A stretch of 64,000 bases of DNA from Thaumasiovibrio sp047250365 (lineage in GTDB: Bacteria > Pseudomonadota > Gammaproteobacteria > Enterobacterales > Vibrionaceae). Position 1 is the first letter of the stretch; each line of letters begins with the position of its first letter. Below are positions 25,983 through 35,764 of the stretch, in pieces. The notes under the pieces were generated by a model. The model ran no database searches. It worked only from the letters and a program-made list of their open reading frames with translations, and had not been told where the DNA came from. Location of the stretch: contig NZ_JBLBVL010000015.1 in NCBI RefSeq assembly GCF_047250365.1, forward strand, positions 1 through 64,000, read 5' to 3'. Made by a program: the position numbers and the translations under genes.

Positions 25983-27002
25983 ATGATTGCCAAAATTATA
26001 CAAGCCACATCTGGCGAAGACTCTCATATTATGAGTGCCAGAAAGTTTATGGCGAAATATGCGATATATATGGTTTTTGTTGCCATGTGTATCATTATGT
26101 CAATTCTATCACCGGTATTTTTAACCGTTGGTAACCTCCTTAATGTAATGACCCAGATGGCGAGTATTGGCCTACTCGCCTTGGGGGTCACCATTATCAT
26201 TATTACTCGAGGGATTGATCTTTCTTCCGGCTCAGTATTAGCATTAGCCGCCGTTGTTTCAGCCAGTATGGCCCAGTCCGCCGACTGGGCTATGCGGATG
26301 TTTCCAAACATGCCGGAAATGCCGATTTTTGTTCCCATCTTTGCCGCCCTTGCAGTGGGTGTAGCCTGCGGCCTGATTAGTGGTGCGTTAATTGCCTATA
26401 CAGGGATACCTCCATTCATTGCTACTTTGGGTATGATGATCATTGCTCGTGGTGCAGCACTGCTCTACTCTGGCGGTCGTCCCGTCAGCAGCTTGATCGG
26501 CGGCTATCAGTGGATTGGCCAAGGGAACATATTAGGCATTCCAGTGCCGGTGGTCATCTTTGCGGTAATGGCGTTTATCTCCTATGTATTGCTTAATTAT
26601 ACCCGCTTTGGTAAATACGCCTATGCCATTGGCGGTAATGAAAACGCCGCGTACGTATCAGGCATCAACGTCAAAAAATACAAAATTCTTGTTTATGCTT
26701 ATGCTGGCCTGTTGGCTGGTATTGCCGCCCTTATCCTTGCAGGCCGTATCAACTCCGGCCAACCCGGGCTTGGCAATATGTACGAGTTAGATGCTATCGC
26801 GTCGGCCACAGTTGGTGGTGTCTCACACGCTGGTGGTATTGGTACAATTCAAGGTACGATTATCGGTACGATGATCATGGGAGTACTGCAAAACGGTCTC
26901 GATTTGCTAAACATCTCGGCTTACTGGCAACAGGTGGTTAAAGGCTTGGTGATTGTCGTTGCTGTTGTATTTGACATGAAGCGCCAAAAGAAAAGCAAAT
27001 AA
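25983..27002 (+). CDS. Sugar ABC transporter permease, RbsC/MglC type (339 aa)
   Basis: BPD_transp_2 family permease with about ten TM helices, e.g. YMVFVAMCIIMSILSPVF and LLALGVTIIIITRGIDLSSGS, and the conserved family stretches GIPPFIATLGMMIIARGAALLYSGGRP and ASATVGGVSHAGGIGTIQGT. ATG 25983 has GAGGAA 8 nt upstream; an ATG at 26031 is also possible. A small hairpin (CTGAAGC / GCTTCAG) precedes it. Last gene of the importer, followed by a terminator. Confidence 0.92.
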   Translation: MIAKIIQATSGEDSHIMSARKFMAKYAIYMVFVAMCIIMSILSPVFLTVGNLLNVMTQMASIGLLALGVTIIIITRGIDLSSGSVLALAAVVSASMAQSADWAMRMFPNMPEMPIFVPIFAALAVGVACGLISGALIAYTGIPPFIATLGMMIIARGAALLYSGGRPVSSLIGGYQWIGQGNILGIPVPVVIFAVMAFISYVLLNYTRFGKYAYAIGGNENAAYVSGINVKKYKILVYAYAGLLAGIAALILAGRINSGQPGLGNMYELDAIASATVGGVSHAGGIGTIQGTIIGTMIMGVLQNGLDLLNISAYWQQVVKGLVIVVAVVFDMKRQKKSK

Positions 27003-27029
27003 CTTCGTTTCAACTTAGCAATTCAAGAT

Positions 27030-27068
27030 GAGGCACCTTAATCCTCCTAAGGTTGCCTCTCTTTTTTT
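27030..27068 (+). terminator. Terminator of the sugar importer operon
   Basis: Stem GAGGCA..CCTTA with TAAGG..TGCCTC, followed by a run of seven T. Confidence 0.85.
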
Positions 27069-27103
27069 GGGATAACATAACTTCGATGACTACATAGCTT
27101 CGA

Positions 27104-27736
27104 TTATACTGTCGGCTCTTTTAATGTAAGCATCCCTTCCGTCACGATGAAGTTTATGATCGTATCCAACCCTTTACTCTCTTTAAGGTTGGTAAAGACA
27201 TAAGGCTTGGCCGGTCTCATACGTTGTGTATCTTGCTCCATTACTTCTAATGAAGCACCAACATAAGGGGCAAGATCGATTTTATTAATCACAAGCAGAT
27301 CTGAGCGAGTAATACCCGGCCCGCCTTTTCTTGGGATTTTCTCTCCTTCAGCAACATCTATCACATAGATGGTCAAATCAGCAAGCTCAGGGCTAAATGT
27401 CGCACTTAAGTTATCACCACCGCTCTCGACAAAGACCACATCTAAGTTCTTATGACGAATCGCTAACTCCTCGACTGCGGCAAGGTTCATTGATGCATCT
27501 TCTCGAATAGCAGTGTGTGGACAGCCTCCCGTTTCAACCCCGATAATACGGTCAGGTGCGAGTGCTTCTGCGCGCGTAAGAATTTTTGCATCCTCCTGGG
27601 TATAAATATCATTGGTAACCACTGCAATATTTAACTTGTCCCGAATCGCTTTACATAACACTTCCAATAAGGCTGTTTTCCCAGAGCCAACCGGGCCGCC
27701 AATACCAATTCGAAGAGGTTGCTTGTAACTTTCCAT
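27104..27736 (-). CDS. ureG: Urease accessory GTPase UreG (210 aa)
   Basis: UreG hydrolyses GTP to deliver nickel, with UreE, UreF and UreD, to the urease active site. P-loop GGPVGSGKTALLEVL at about 13-27; the metal-binding Cys-Pro-His in ETGGCPHTAIREDASMN; VFVESGGDNLSATFSPELADL; and the guanine-specificity NKIDLAPYVGA. Length standard. It follows ureF by 14 nt and is the last gene of the urt-ure cluster. Confidence 0.97.
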   Translation of the reverse strand: MESYKQPLRIGIGGPVGSGKTALLEVLCKAIRDKLNIAVVTNDIYTQEDAKILTRAEALAPDRIIGVETGGCPHTAIREDASMNLAAVEELAIRHKNLDVVFVESGGDNLSATFSPELADLTIYVIDVAEGEKIPRKGGPGITRSDLLVINKIDLAPYVGASLEVMEQDTQRMRPAKPYVFTNLKESKGLDTIINFIVTEGMLTLKEPTV

Positions 27737-27750
27737 TCTCTAAATCCTTT

Positions 27751-28440
27751 TTATGAGCGAAATAATCGGGTGTACTGTGTTTGATGTAACGCACTTGCCA
27801 TCGCTAACGAAGGCGTGAAGCTCCCAATCATCCACTCTTCAATATTTGATGCACTCTCAATCGCTTGAGGAAATTCCTTGGTAATATTTATTAACGCAAT
27901 CTGACCATCCGTTTGCCCCAAGGGTATTAACTTAATCCCAGCCGTCACAATATTCTCTAACCAACTCCATAAATAACCTTGCTTTAATGAACTAAGACCT
28001 ATTTTCCAATGATGAGCCGCGATACATAAGCCCAATAAAAAGTTAGGTTGGCTATTAATCGAATGGACGACTGAGATATCGATTTCAAGCTTTTTAAGTA
28101 ACGTATTTAATGCCAGACCACGTTGTCTCTCTTCAGCACGAAGTTCGCTGGTCTCCCTACTGGTATAAAGTACATTACACCAGTATTCTATTTGATCTAA
28201 TTCATCACTTTCTAACGCGAGATAAATTCTATCGATAATGGGCAATTCAAGTGTTGCCATACTTGACGACATGATATGCGTCAACCACGCTTCCATATCT
28301 GAACGATTTGCTACCCATCCAGCTTCAACTGCATACTCAAGCCCTTGCGAATAGGTAAATCCACCGACAGGCAATGACGGGCTAATTAGCTGGAACAACC
28401 GGTAACAAGCCACATCACGCTGCTGCTGACAATTCATCAT
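27751..28440 (-). CDS. ureF: Urease accessory protein UreF (229 aa)
   Basis: UreF bridges UreD and UreG in the nickel-insertion complex. All-helical protein with the family signature RLFQLISPSLPVGGFTYSQGLEYAVEAGWV near the N-terminus and AGIKLIPLGQTDGQ near residue 175. It sits between ureJ (9 nt gap) and ureG. Length standard. Confidence 0.95.
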   Translation of the reverse strand: MMNCQQQRDVACYRLFQLISPSLPVGGFTYSQGLEYAVEAGWVANRSDMEAWLTHIMSSSMATLELPIIDRIYLALESDELDQIEYWCNVLYTSRETSELRAEERQRGLALNTLLKKLEIDISVVHSINSQPNFLLGLCIAAHHWKIGLSSLKQGYLWSWLENIVTAGIKLIPLGQTDGQIALINITKEFPQAIESASNIEEWMIGSFTPSLAMASALHQTQYTRLFRS

Positions 28441-28449
28441 TTTGACCTG

Positions 28450-29037
28450 TTATACCACTAGCAAAAATAGTGCGCTGGCTAAAGCAACGCCAACCGACAA
28501 CCACTTTGTTTTCGCGAAATACCCTAAAGCTGAGCCTACGGTCATTAACAACCCAGCACTAATCAACATCCCAGCAGCAAACTGTGCTATCTGGCTTGTC
28601 GCTTCTACACCATGCGCATACCCATGAAAAAACATCATGCCGATTGAGGCGTAGATAGCCGTATTAACACGTTTTTGAGACGGCGAAAAAACCAACCATA
28701 CCGCCAAGCTCACCATAAATAGTGAAACGATAATCATCGGTTCAACAATTGCAGAATAACCAACCCCTTGACCAACAGTGAGGCCAACCATTAACGCACT
28801 TAGCGCGACCGCTGCAAGCGTCATTTTTTTGTATCGAGATACCTCAATACAACCTAAGATCACACCAAAAGCAGCCAGCATAATCAAATGATCAACGCCA
28901 GTAACGGGGTGGATTAACCCAGAAAGCAGTGAATCCGCCAGAACTGAGTGACTATGATGCCCAGGGTGTGCTAACACCGAACAAGAAACAAAGATCGAGA
29001 TAAATGTAGACAGTACTGCCCATATACGAATTTTCAT
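28450..29037 (-). CDS. ureJ: HupE/UreJ nickel-permease-like protein (195 aa)
   Basis: HupE/UreJ proteins are inner-membrane proteins thought to import nickel. The N-terminus is a signal or first helix, then HPGHHSHS followed by LSGLIHPVTGVDHLIMLAAFG, the conserved H..D..H motif; six to seven TM helices in all; a second MFFHGYAHGVE motif. Its place between ureE and ureF fits supply of nickel for urease. Confidence 0.92.
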   Translation of the reverse strand: MKIRIWAVLSTFISIFVSCSVLAHPGHHSHSVLADSLLSGLIHPVTGVDHLIMLAAFGVILGCIEVSRYKKMTLAAVALSALMVGLTVGQGVGYSAIVEPMIIVSLFMVSLAVWLVFSPSQKRVNTAIYASIGMMFFHGYAHGVEATSQIAQFAAGMLISAGLLMTVGSALGYFAKTKWLSVGVALASALFLLVV

Positions 29038-29079
29038 TATCGCTTCCTTACGCTATATACGAAATTATTGAATGTCTAA

Positions 29080-29529
29080 TCAATGGTGGTGCCCACCCGC
29101 TGAACGACCACCGTATGCGCCGCCTTCTGGCTCGAAAGAGGCCTGCTCTGTGGTAACAACGGCACCGAGCCCTTCCACCATTTCATCAAGAACGTGATCA
29201 TGTTGGTAACGAACCCAACCCATCTCAACCTGCAACGGAACATGTCGATTACCTAAGTGGTAAGCAACTCTGGTCAGCAATAAAACATCATCACAATAGA
29301 CAGTAGATACCGTCTCTGGGGCTGCTTTTATCTCAATGGTGATTCCGCATTCACTTTTAAGCTGCTCTCCACCACGAAGAATATGCCCACGAGGCAAAAA
29401 GAGGCCGGCTTCTCGTCCATCATCGAGAGTGACTTTCAAACGGCTCTTTATACGGCTATCAATGGGAAGACTTAGGAAGCCATCGGGGGTTTGTTCCGCA
29501 TTACAACTTATACTAGTTAATTCAATCAT
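29080..29529 (-). CDS. ureE: Urease nickel metallochaperone UreE (149 aa)
   Basis: UreE binds nickel and hands it to UreG. The N-terminal peptide-binding domain (DSRIKSRLKVTLDDGREAGLFLPRG) and C-terminal metal domain (YHLGNRHVPLQVE, with the conserved His) are present, and the protein ends GGRSAGGHHH, a short His tail that adds nickel-binding capacity but is far shorter than the tails of some relatives. Confidence 0.95.
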   Translation of the reverse strand: MIELTSISCNAEQTPDGFLSLPIDSRIKSRLKVTLDDGREAGLFLPRGHILRGGEQLKSECGITIEIKAAPETVSTVYCDDVLLLTRVAYHLGNRHVPLQVEMGWVRYQHDHVLDEMVEGLGAVVTTEQASFEPEGGAYGGRSAGGHHH

Positions 29530-29611
29530 CTAGATACCTATACATCCTTAAATAGGATTTCAAACAAAACTCATATACAAAGTGGCGCTACCAGATTGAG
29601 GCATTACCCAA

Positions 29612-31315
29612 CTAAAATAAAAAATAGCGCTGCGCCATTGGAAGTACATCGGCAGGCTCACACGTTAATAGCTCACCATCGGCTCGAACTTGATAGGTCT
29701 GCGAATCCACTTCAATCTTGGGCATCCAATCATTAAGCTTCATATCTGACTTACTGATATCTCGACACCCTTTCACAACACCGATAAGGCTCTGTAAACC
29801 TAGTTCTTTATCAATACCTTGCGCTTTAGCTTCTTGAGAGATAAACAGCATTGACGTGTTTTTACTGGCTTTACCGTAACTGCCAAACATTGAACGATAG
29901 TGAACTGGTTGCGGTGTTGGAATGGATGCATTGGGGTCTCCCATCGGAGCTATCGCAATCATACCGCCTTTAATAATCACGCTCGGTTTTACACCAAAAA
30001 ACGCAGGTTTCCATAATACTAAGTCAGCCAATTTGCCGCTTTCTATCGAGCCAATTTCATGTGACATACCATGTGTAATCGCAGGGTTAATGGTATATTT
30101 TGCCACGTAGCGTTTTAAGCGGAAATTATCACTATAGCTAGAATCTTCAGCCAAACTCCCACGCTGTACCTTCATTTTATGAGCGGTTTGCCATGTTCGA
30201 GTAATAACTTCACCAACACGTCCCATTGCTTGAGAATCTGAAGCGATCATCGAGAAGGCTCCCAGATCATGCAGTATATCTTCGGCAGCGATGGTTTCAC
30301 GTCGAATACGTGATTCTGCAAAAGCGACATCTTCAGCAATAGAAGGGGATAAGTGATGACAGACCATCAGCATATCTAAATGCTCATCGGCCGTGTTAAT
30401 CGTGTAAGGTCGCGTGGGGTTCGTCGACGAAGGCAGCACGTTTGGCTCACCGGCTGCTTTAATGATATCTGGCGCATGTCCGCCACCAGCACCTTCAGTA
30501 TGGTAGGTATGAATAACACGATCACCAATCGCACCGAGGGTCGATTCGACAAAGCCAGATTCATTTAACGTATCGGTATGAATCGCCACTTGCACATCCA
30601 TTTCATCCGCGACCGTTAAACAAGTATCAATCGATGCCGGCGTCGTGCCCCAATCTTCATGCAATTTTAGCCCAACAGCCCCTGCGGCGACTTGCTCACG
30701 CAACGCCTCTGGTTGACTCGCATTGCCTTTACCTAACAAACCAAAGTTCATTGGAAACTCATCCAATGACTCTAACATGCGATGCATATTCCATGGACCT
30801 GGTGTACACGTTGTCGCATTCGTTCCCGTATTAGGTCCAGTACCACCACCTATCATTGTGGTAACACCTGAAGCGAGAGCTTCTTCAATTTGCTGAGGAC
30901 AAATAAAGTGAATATGTGAATCAATACCGCCAGCGGTTAAAATAGAACCTTCACCAGCAAGAATTTCTGTCCCTGGGCCAATAATAATATCAACACCGGG
31001 CTGTACATCTGGATTTCCCGCTTTACCAAGCGCTTGGATGCGTCCATCTTTTATCGCGACATCCGCTTTTATAATGCCCCAATAATCCAACACCACCGCA
31101 TTCGTAATCACAAGATCTGGGGTTTCCGCACTCACGCGTTGACTCTGCCCCATCCCATCTCGGATCACTTTTCCACCACCAAATTTCACTTCGTCGCCAT
31201 AAACGGTCAGATCTTGCTCGACTTCAAGCCATAATTCCGTGTCTGCAAGACGTACTCGGTCGCCAACCGTCGGACCAAACATCTCTGCGTATGCTTGTCT
31301 CGATATCGTCGCCAT
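29612..31315 (-). CDS. ureC: Urease alpha subunit (567 aa)
   Basis: The catalytic subunit splits urea to ammonia and carbamate at a two-nickel site. Ligands are all visible: HIHFICPQQ (two His), LKLHEDWG (the Lys that becomes carbamylated), HTYHTEGAGGGHAPD (His pair), MVCHHLSPSIAEDVAFAESR (flap Cys-His and Arg) and IASDSQAMGRVGE (Asp). Length and domain order are normal, so it should be active. Preceded by ureB with a 79-nt gap. Confidence 0.98.
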   Translation of the reverse strand: MATISRQAYAEMFGPTVGDRVRLADTELWLEVEQDLTVYGDEVKFGGGKVIRDGMGQSQRVSAETPDLVITNAVVLDYWGIIKADVAIKDGRIQALGKAGNPDVQPGVDIIIGPGTEILAGEGSILTAGGIDSHIHFICPQQIEEALASGVTTMIGGGTGPNTGTNATTCTPGPWNMHRMLESLDEFPMNFGLLGKGNASQPEALREQVAAGAVGLKLHEDWGTTPASIDTCLTVADEMDVQVAIHTDTLNESGFVESTLGAIGDRVIHTYHTEGAGGGHAPDIIKAAGEPNVLPSSTNPTRPYTINTADEHLDMLMVCHHLSPSIAEDVAFAESRIRRETIAAEDILHDLGAFSMIASDSQAMGRVGEVITRTWQTAHKMKVQRGSLAEDSSYSDNFRLKRYVAKYTINPAITHGMSHEIGSIESGKLADLVLWKPAFFGVKPSVIIKGGMIAIAPMGDPNASIPTPQPVHYRSMFGSYGKASKNTSMLFISQEAKAQGIDKELGLQSLIGVVKGCRDISKSDMKLNDWMPKIEVDSQTYQVRADGELLTCEPADVLPMAQRYFLF

Positions 31316-31394
31316 TATTAATCCTTTAATTTCTTATTTTATCCATCGAACAATAGCGGTCATCATGCCGCTATAAGCCCACGGGCTGACCCGC

Positions 31395-31730
31395 TTATAA
31401 CTTACCCATGACTTTACCTTGAAACCCGTAGACTTCTCGTTGCCCGGCATATTCGACTAACTCGACAGTGCGGAATTGACCAGGCTCAAAGCGAGTTGCA
31501 GTTCCCGCGGGAATATTTAGACGAAAACCTTTCGTCAATTCTCGTTCAAAATGCAGTGCTTGATTTGCTTCAAAGAAGTGATAATGGGAACCAATTTGAA
31601 TAGGGCGATCACCGACATTCTTAACACTTACAGAAACGGTTTCACGCCCCTCATTTAGGGTGATATGACCCTCAGGGGTTTCAATTTTTCCCGGCACAAG
31701 GCCGCTATAGTTTGTATTTGACGTCGCCAA
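31395..31730 (-). CDS. ureB: Urease beta subunit (111 aa)
   Basis: Structural subunit. Family motifs GKIETPEGHITLNEGRE, VKNVGDRPIQIGSHYHFFEAN and PAGTATRFEPGQFRTVELVE are complete. Separate from ureA here, as in other proteobacterial three-subunit ureases. Confidence 0.97.
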   Translation of the reverse strand: MATSNTNYSGLVPGKIETPEGHITLNEGRETVSVSVKNVGDRPIQIGSHYHFFEANQALHFERELTKGFRLNIPAGTATRFEPGQFRTVELVEYAGQREVYGFQGKVMGKL

Positions 31731-31794
31731 AATGTCTCTCCTTAGACGTTTTCTAGACTCTGTTCTTAAACGACTAACGCTCTTTTATCCCGTT

Positions 31795-32097
31795 CTAAAC
31801 GATAGGTTCATGAACGGTAACCAATTTTGTTCCATCAGGGAAAGTCGCTTCCACTTGCACATCAGGAATCATTGACGGAATACCTTCCATCACATCGTCT
31901 GCAGATAGTAGCGTGCGTCCAAAGTCCATGAGTTCGGCGACGGTTTTTCCCTCGCGCGCGCCTTCTAAAATCGCGCAACTGATATAAGCAATAGACTCAG
32001 GGTAATTGAGCTTTAAACCTTTATCTTTTCGTTGTCCGGCAAGCATCCCTGCGCAAAATATCAATAATTTATCTTTCTCTCTTGGTGATAATTCCAT
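31795..32097 (-). CDS. ureA: Urease gamma subunit (100 aa)
   Basis: Structural subunit with the family pattern MELSPREKDKLLIFCAGMLA, GLKLNYPESIAYIS and VQVEATFPDGTKLVTVHEPI. Length 100 is standard. It follows ureD by 46 nt. Confidence 0.97.
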   Translation of the reverse strand: MELSPREKDKLLIFCAGMLAGQRKDKGLKLNYPESIAYISCAILEGAREGKTVAELMDFGRTLLSADDVMEGIPSMIPDVQVEATFPDGTKLVTVHEPIV

Positions 32098-32143
32098 TTT
32101 TCAGCCCATAATAACGTTGATAGTATGAATCTAAATTTGGTCA

Positions 32144-33052
32144 CTATGTGGCCCAAATTCGCGGAGCGTCTACGTGATCCTTCCCCAAATATTGGCGGGA
32201 TAGTTGCCAAATTTGACTAAAAGCCTGCAGAATATCCTCACTCCAGTCGCCTAACGCTCTGACAACCATCAAACCTTCTATTTGAGTCACCCCAATCAAC
32301 AACGGTAACTTATCTGAATGAGACCGTTTGGCTGTCGTTATTGACATCAGCAATTCTTGCACCAACTTTAAAAGCTCATCATCTTGCGCAGTGAAATAGA
32401 AAGTCCCCATCATGGACCTTCCAAGTAAGCCATTGTTTATAAACAACTTATCTTCACCGTGAAAGTTAACGCCTTCAGTAACAACTCGTTGCCCATCGAT
32501 GTAAATCTCTGTTTTACCGACTAAATGCCCATGCACAAAGCCCTCATTTTGTGCAGGAAGACCAAAACAGTGCATCTCCCAGCCCCAAAATAATGCATCA
32601 GAATCTAGATAGATCTGTGTGTTTAATTGCGAGTAAGCATCGGGAAAAAAGATATTTTCTTGAGGTAACCAGGCGAGGCTCGCTCCTTTTTTTATGTACA
32701 GTGTTTGCGTCTGTTTTGCATAGCGATTCTCTGAGCGATAAAACTTCGTTGCACCAGGTGTTGTGAGCAGAACATCCGAGTCTTCCCCGGCAGAAACCGT
32801 GATAGCTAAACTGTCTCCTCCTACCACTCCACCCGGGGGGTGTAGGATATAAACATGGCAACTTTGACCATCAGGATAAAGAGGGCGTTGTATTGCTAAT
32901 GGGCCAGATTGGGAACGAGACTTTAATACCGTTTTATCACCTCGTTGTGTAAAACCTAGATTCAAGCTCGCTTTCCAACCATGTTGAATATCTTGCGCGA
33001 TTCCATCAGCAACGGGCGTTACCGCCCCCTTTTTCATGTTCACTGGCATCAT
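32144..33052 (-). CDS. ureD: Urease accessory protein UreD (302 aa)
   Basis: UreD (UreH) binds apo-urease and conducts nickel from UreG. Motifs AWKASLNLGFTQRGDKTVLK, SQSGPLAIQRPLYPDG, VYILHPPGGVVGGDSL and LLTTPGATKFYRSE are typical. Its start overlaps the urtE stop by 4 nt (ATGA), linking urease synthesis to urea-import genes. Confidence 0.96.
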   Translation of the reverse strand: MMPVNMKKGAVTPVADGIAQDIQHGWKASLNLGFTQRGDKTVLKSRSQSGPLAIQRPLYPDGQSCHVYILHPPGGVVGGDSLAITVSAGEDSDVLLTTPGATKFYRSENRYAKQTQTLYIKKGASLAWLPQENIFFPDAYSQLNTQIYLDSDALFWGWEMHCFGLPAQNEGFVHGHLVGKTEIYIDGQRVVTEGVNFHGEDKLFINNGLLGRSMMGTFYFTAQDDELLKLVQELLMSITTAKRSHSDKLPLLIGVTQIEGLMVVRALGDWSEDILQAFSQIWQLSRQYLGKDHVDAPRIWAT

Positions 33053-33744
33053 ACGGTAAGGTACTCTCGGATTAGATTATCATCTAGTTCATCCATCTCA
33101 CCCGAAGCAACTTGACGGCCTCGATCTAAGATACAAAAGCGATCACCCACTTTACGAGCAAAAGGTAACTTCTGCTCAACCAGTAAAACAGTTAGTCCGA
33201 ATTTTTCATTTAACATACGGATAATGTCACCGATCTCTTGCACTATATTGGGTTGAATCCCTTCTGTTGGTTCATCAAGAATAAGCAATGTCGGATCAAC
33301 AACCAATGCTCGTCCTATCGCTAACTGCTGTTGCTGTCCACCGGATAAATCGCCACCGCGACGATTTAACATATCTTTTAGCACTGGGAAGATTTCAAAA
33401 ATGAATTCAGGGATCTGTCGATCCCCCTTTTTCCTAATCGGCAGACCAACCTCTAGGTTCTCTTTAACGGTTAAAAGTGGAAATATCTGCCGCCCTTGGG
33501 GAACGTAACCAATACCATGACGGGGACGATCTTCTGCATCCTGATGCAATATCGACTCACCATTAAGCGTAATATCACCACTTTCCACCTCAACTAACCC
33601 CATAATTGACTGCAATAGTGTTGTTTTACCAACCCCATTTCGTCCCATTAGCACAGTACACTTCCCCTTGGGGATATCCATATCAAGATCCCAGAGGGTA
33701 TGGCTCTCACCGTAGTATTGGTTAACGGATTTGATCTCCAACAT
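33049..33744 (-). CDS. urtE: Urea ABC transporter ATPase UrtE (231 aa)
   Basis: LivF-type ATPase of the high-affinity urea importer. Walker A GRNGVGKTTL, signature LSGGQQQQLAIGRAL, Walker B LLILDEPTEGI. Start MLEIKSVNQYYGE at 33744 is 2 nt after the urtD stop; the longer upstream frame lies inside urtD. It overlaps ureD by 4 nt. Confidence 0.95.
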   Translation of the reverse strand: MLEIKSVNQYYGESHTLWDLDMDIPKGKCTVLMGRNGVGKTTLLQSIMGLVEVESGDITLNGESILHQDAEDRPRHGIGYVPQGRQIFPLLTVKENLEVGLPIRKKGDRQIPEFIFEIFPVLKDMLNRRGGDLSGGQQQQLAIGRALVVDPTLLILDEPTEGIQPNIVQEIGDIIRMLNEKFGLTVLLVEQKLPFARKVGDRFCILDRGRQVASGEMDELDDNLIREYLTV

Positions 33745-33745
33745 A

Positions 33746-34597
33746 TTATTCTCCAAGATAAACTTGTTTAACTTCAGGATCAGCCTGCACCTGGTCCATA
33801 GAGCCTTCAGCCAATACATGACCTTGGTGCAATACCGTCACGTGGCTAGCAATAGAGCGTACGAAGTCCATATCATGCTCAACAACCACAACCGAGTGTT
33901 TTCCTGCTAATGAGTTAAGTAGCTCAGAGGTGCGATCCATCTCTTGGTGCGTCATACCTGCCACCGGTTCATCAACCAGTAATAGACGGGGCTTTTGCAT
34001 CAACAACATGCCGATTTCCAGCCACTGCTTTTGACCATGAGATAAATTTCCAGCAAGGTTTACGGCTTCATCTTGTAAGTTAGTAAGCGATAAAATCGAC
34101 TCCAAATTGTCTTTTTGCTCACCCGACATTCTCGCCGTAAATGTTCCCCATACCGAGCGGACACCAGACATCGCTAACTCAAGATTTTGCCAAACGGTTA
34201 AGCACTCAATTACTGTTGGTTTTTGAAATTTTCTTCCAATACCCGCATTAGCGACCTCTGCTTCATTCATTTTCAATAAATTGATATTGGAACCTAACCA
34301 AACACTGCCTGTGTCTGGTTTAGTTTTACCGGTCACAATATCCATCATGGTGGTTTTCCCTGCACCATTTGGCCCGATAATGCAGCGTAGTTCACCTTCT
34401 CGAATATAAAGATTGAGGTCGTTAATCGCTTTAAATCCATCGAAGCTTTTATTGACACCTTCAATATAAAGAAGAATGTCGTGACGCGTATCGATCGCTG
34501 GGTGCTCATCAGGAACTAAAAACGGGAAAACTTGATTTCTTTGCGTCAACGACTTAACGTTATCAGTGAAACGATGCGCATTATTTAATACGGTCAT
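33746..34597 (-). CDS. urtD: Urea ABC transporter ATPase UrtD (283 aa)
   Basis: LivG-type ATPase. Walker A GPNGAGKTTMMD, signature LSHGQKQWLEIGMLL (LSHGQ, typical of UrtD), Walker B LLLVDEPVAGMT, and VVVEHDMDFVRSIA. It has a N-terminal extension of about 35 residues before the ATPase domain. Its ATG overlaps the urtC stop (ATGA). Confidence 0.95.
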   Translation of the reverse strand: MTVLNNAHRFTDNVKSLTQRNQVFPFLVPDEHPAIDTRHDILLYIEGVNKSFDGFKAINDLNLYIREGELRCIIGPNGAGKTTMMDIVTGKTKPDTGSVWLGSNINLLKMNEAEVANAGIGRKFQKPTVIECLTVWQNLELAMSGVRSVWGTFTARMSGEQKDNLESILSLTNLQDEAVNLAGNLSHGQKQWLEIGMLLMQKPRLLLVDEPVAGMTHQEMDRTSELLNSLAGKHSVVVVEHDMDFVRSIASHVTVLHQGHVLAEGSMDQVQADPEVKQVYLGE

Positions 34598-35754
34598 ACG
34601 GTTACCTCTTGCGTCTCTTTCTCTTCAACCAGGGCTTCTTTTGGCGAGTGCTGTCTAATACGGGCGTACTGCTGGCGAACGAAGCCAATCACCCCCTGTG
34701 GTAAGTACATGGTAGAGAGTACGAATAAGCCACCTAATGCGAATAGCCAAACTTCAGGGAATTCAACGGTAAACCAACTCTTCGCATAGTTGATGATCAG
34801 AGCACCGACAATCGCACCAAATAACGTTGCGCGGCCTCCTAACGCAACCCAAACAACAATTTCGATAGATACCAATGGAGCAAACTCACCTGGGTTAATA
34901 ATGCCCACTTGCGGTACATATAATGCCCCTGCGATACCAGCAATGACGGCGGATAAAACAAAAACCCAAAGTTTAATCCCATCGACGTTATATCCCATGA
35001 AACGGGTGCGTGACTCAGTATCTCTAATCGCTAACGCAACACGTCCTAAACGGCTTGTCACCACCATACGGCATACAATATAGCTTCCTATCAGCGCGAT
35101 ACCTGTTGTAATGAATAGCGCCACTTTCATTGCATCATTTTGTAAACTAAAGCCAACGATATCTTTAAAATCCGTCAAGCCATTGTTACCGCCAAAGCCC
35201 ATCTCATTTCGGAAAAAGGCCAGCATCAATGCATAGGTTAACGCTTGAGTAATAATAGAGAGATAAACACCGGAAACTCGCGAACGGAAGGCTAGATAAC
35301 CAAACACAAAAGCTAAGACTCCGGGAGCAACCACCGCCATTAAACAGGCAAACCAGAATTGATCAAACCCATGCCAAAACCAAGGTAACTCGCTCCAATT
35401 TAAAAACACCATAAAGTCCGGCAAGATCGGGTCAGCATAGACCCCTCTTGTACCAATTTGACGCATTAAGTACATTCCCATGGCATAACCGCCAATGGCA
35501 AAGAACGCACCATGTCCAAGACTCAAAAGGCCTAAATAACCCCAAACCAAATCGAGAGCCAAAGCAAGCATGGCGTAACACAAATACTTACCCATTAATG
35601 AGATGGTAAACGTCTCGACATGCAAAAAATGACCGCTCGGTAAAAGCGCATTCGCAAGAGGAATGAGAATAACTGCCGCAAGAACGGCAAAGATAGTTAT
35701 CTGACCACCTCTATCGCCTTTCAAAGCAGAAAGCACAAACGATTTTGTCTGCAT
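34594..35754 (-). CDS. urtC: Urea ABC transporter permease UrtC (386 aa)
   Basis: LivM-type permease with about ten TM helices; conserved stretches LDLVWGYLGLLSLGHGAFFAIGGYAMG, RSRVSGVYLSIITQAL, NNGLTDFKDIVGF and VWVALGGRATLFGAIVGALI. I chose MQTKSFVLSALKGDRGG at 35754, just after the urtB stop, with AAGGAAA upstream; the longer frame would lie within urtB. Confidence 0.94.
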   Translation of the reverse strand: MQTKSFVLSALKGDRGGQITIFAVLAAVILIPLANALLPSGHFLHVETFTISLMGKYLCYAMLALALDLVWGYLGLLSLGHGAFFAIGGYAMGMYLMRQIGTRGVYADPILPDFMVFLNWSELPWFWHGFDQFWFACLMAVVAPGVLAFVFGYLAFRSRVSGVYLSIITQALTYALMLAFFRNEMGFGGNNGLTDFKDIVGFSLQNDAMKVALFITTGIALIGSYIVCRMVVTSRLGRVALAIRDTESRTRFMGYNVDGIKLWVFVLSAVIAGIAGALYVPQVGIINPGEFAPLVSIEIVVWVALGGRATLFGAIVGALIINYAKSWFTVEFPEVWLFALGGLFVLSTMYLPQGVIGFVRQQYARIRQHSPKEALVEEKETQEVTV

Positions 35755-35764
35755 ATTGTTTTCC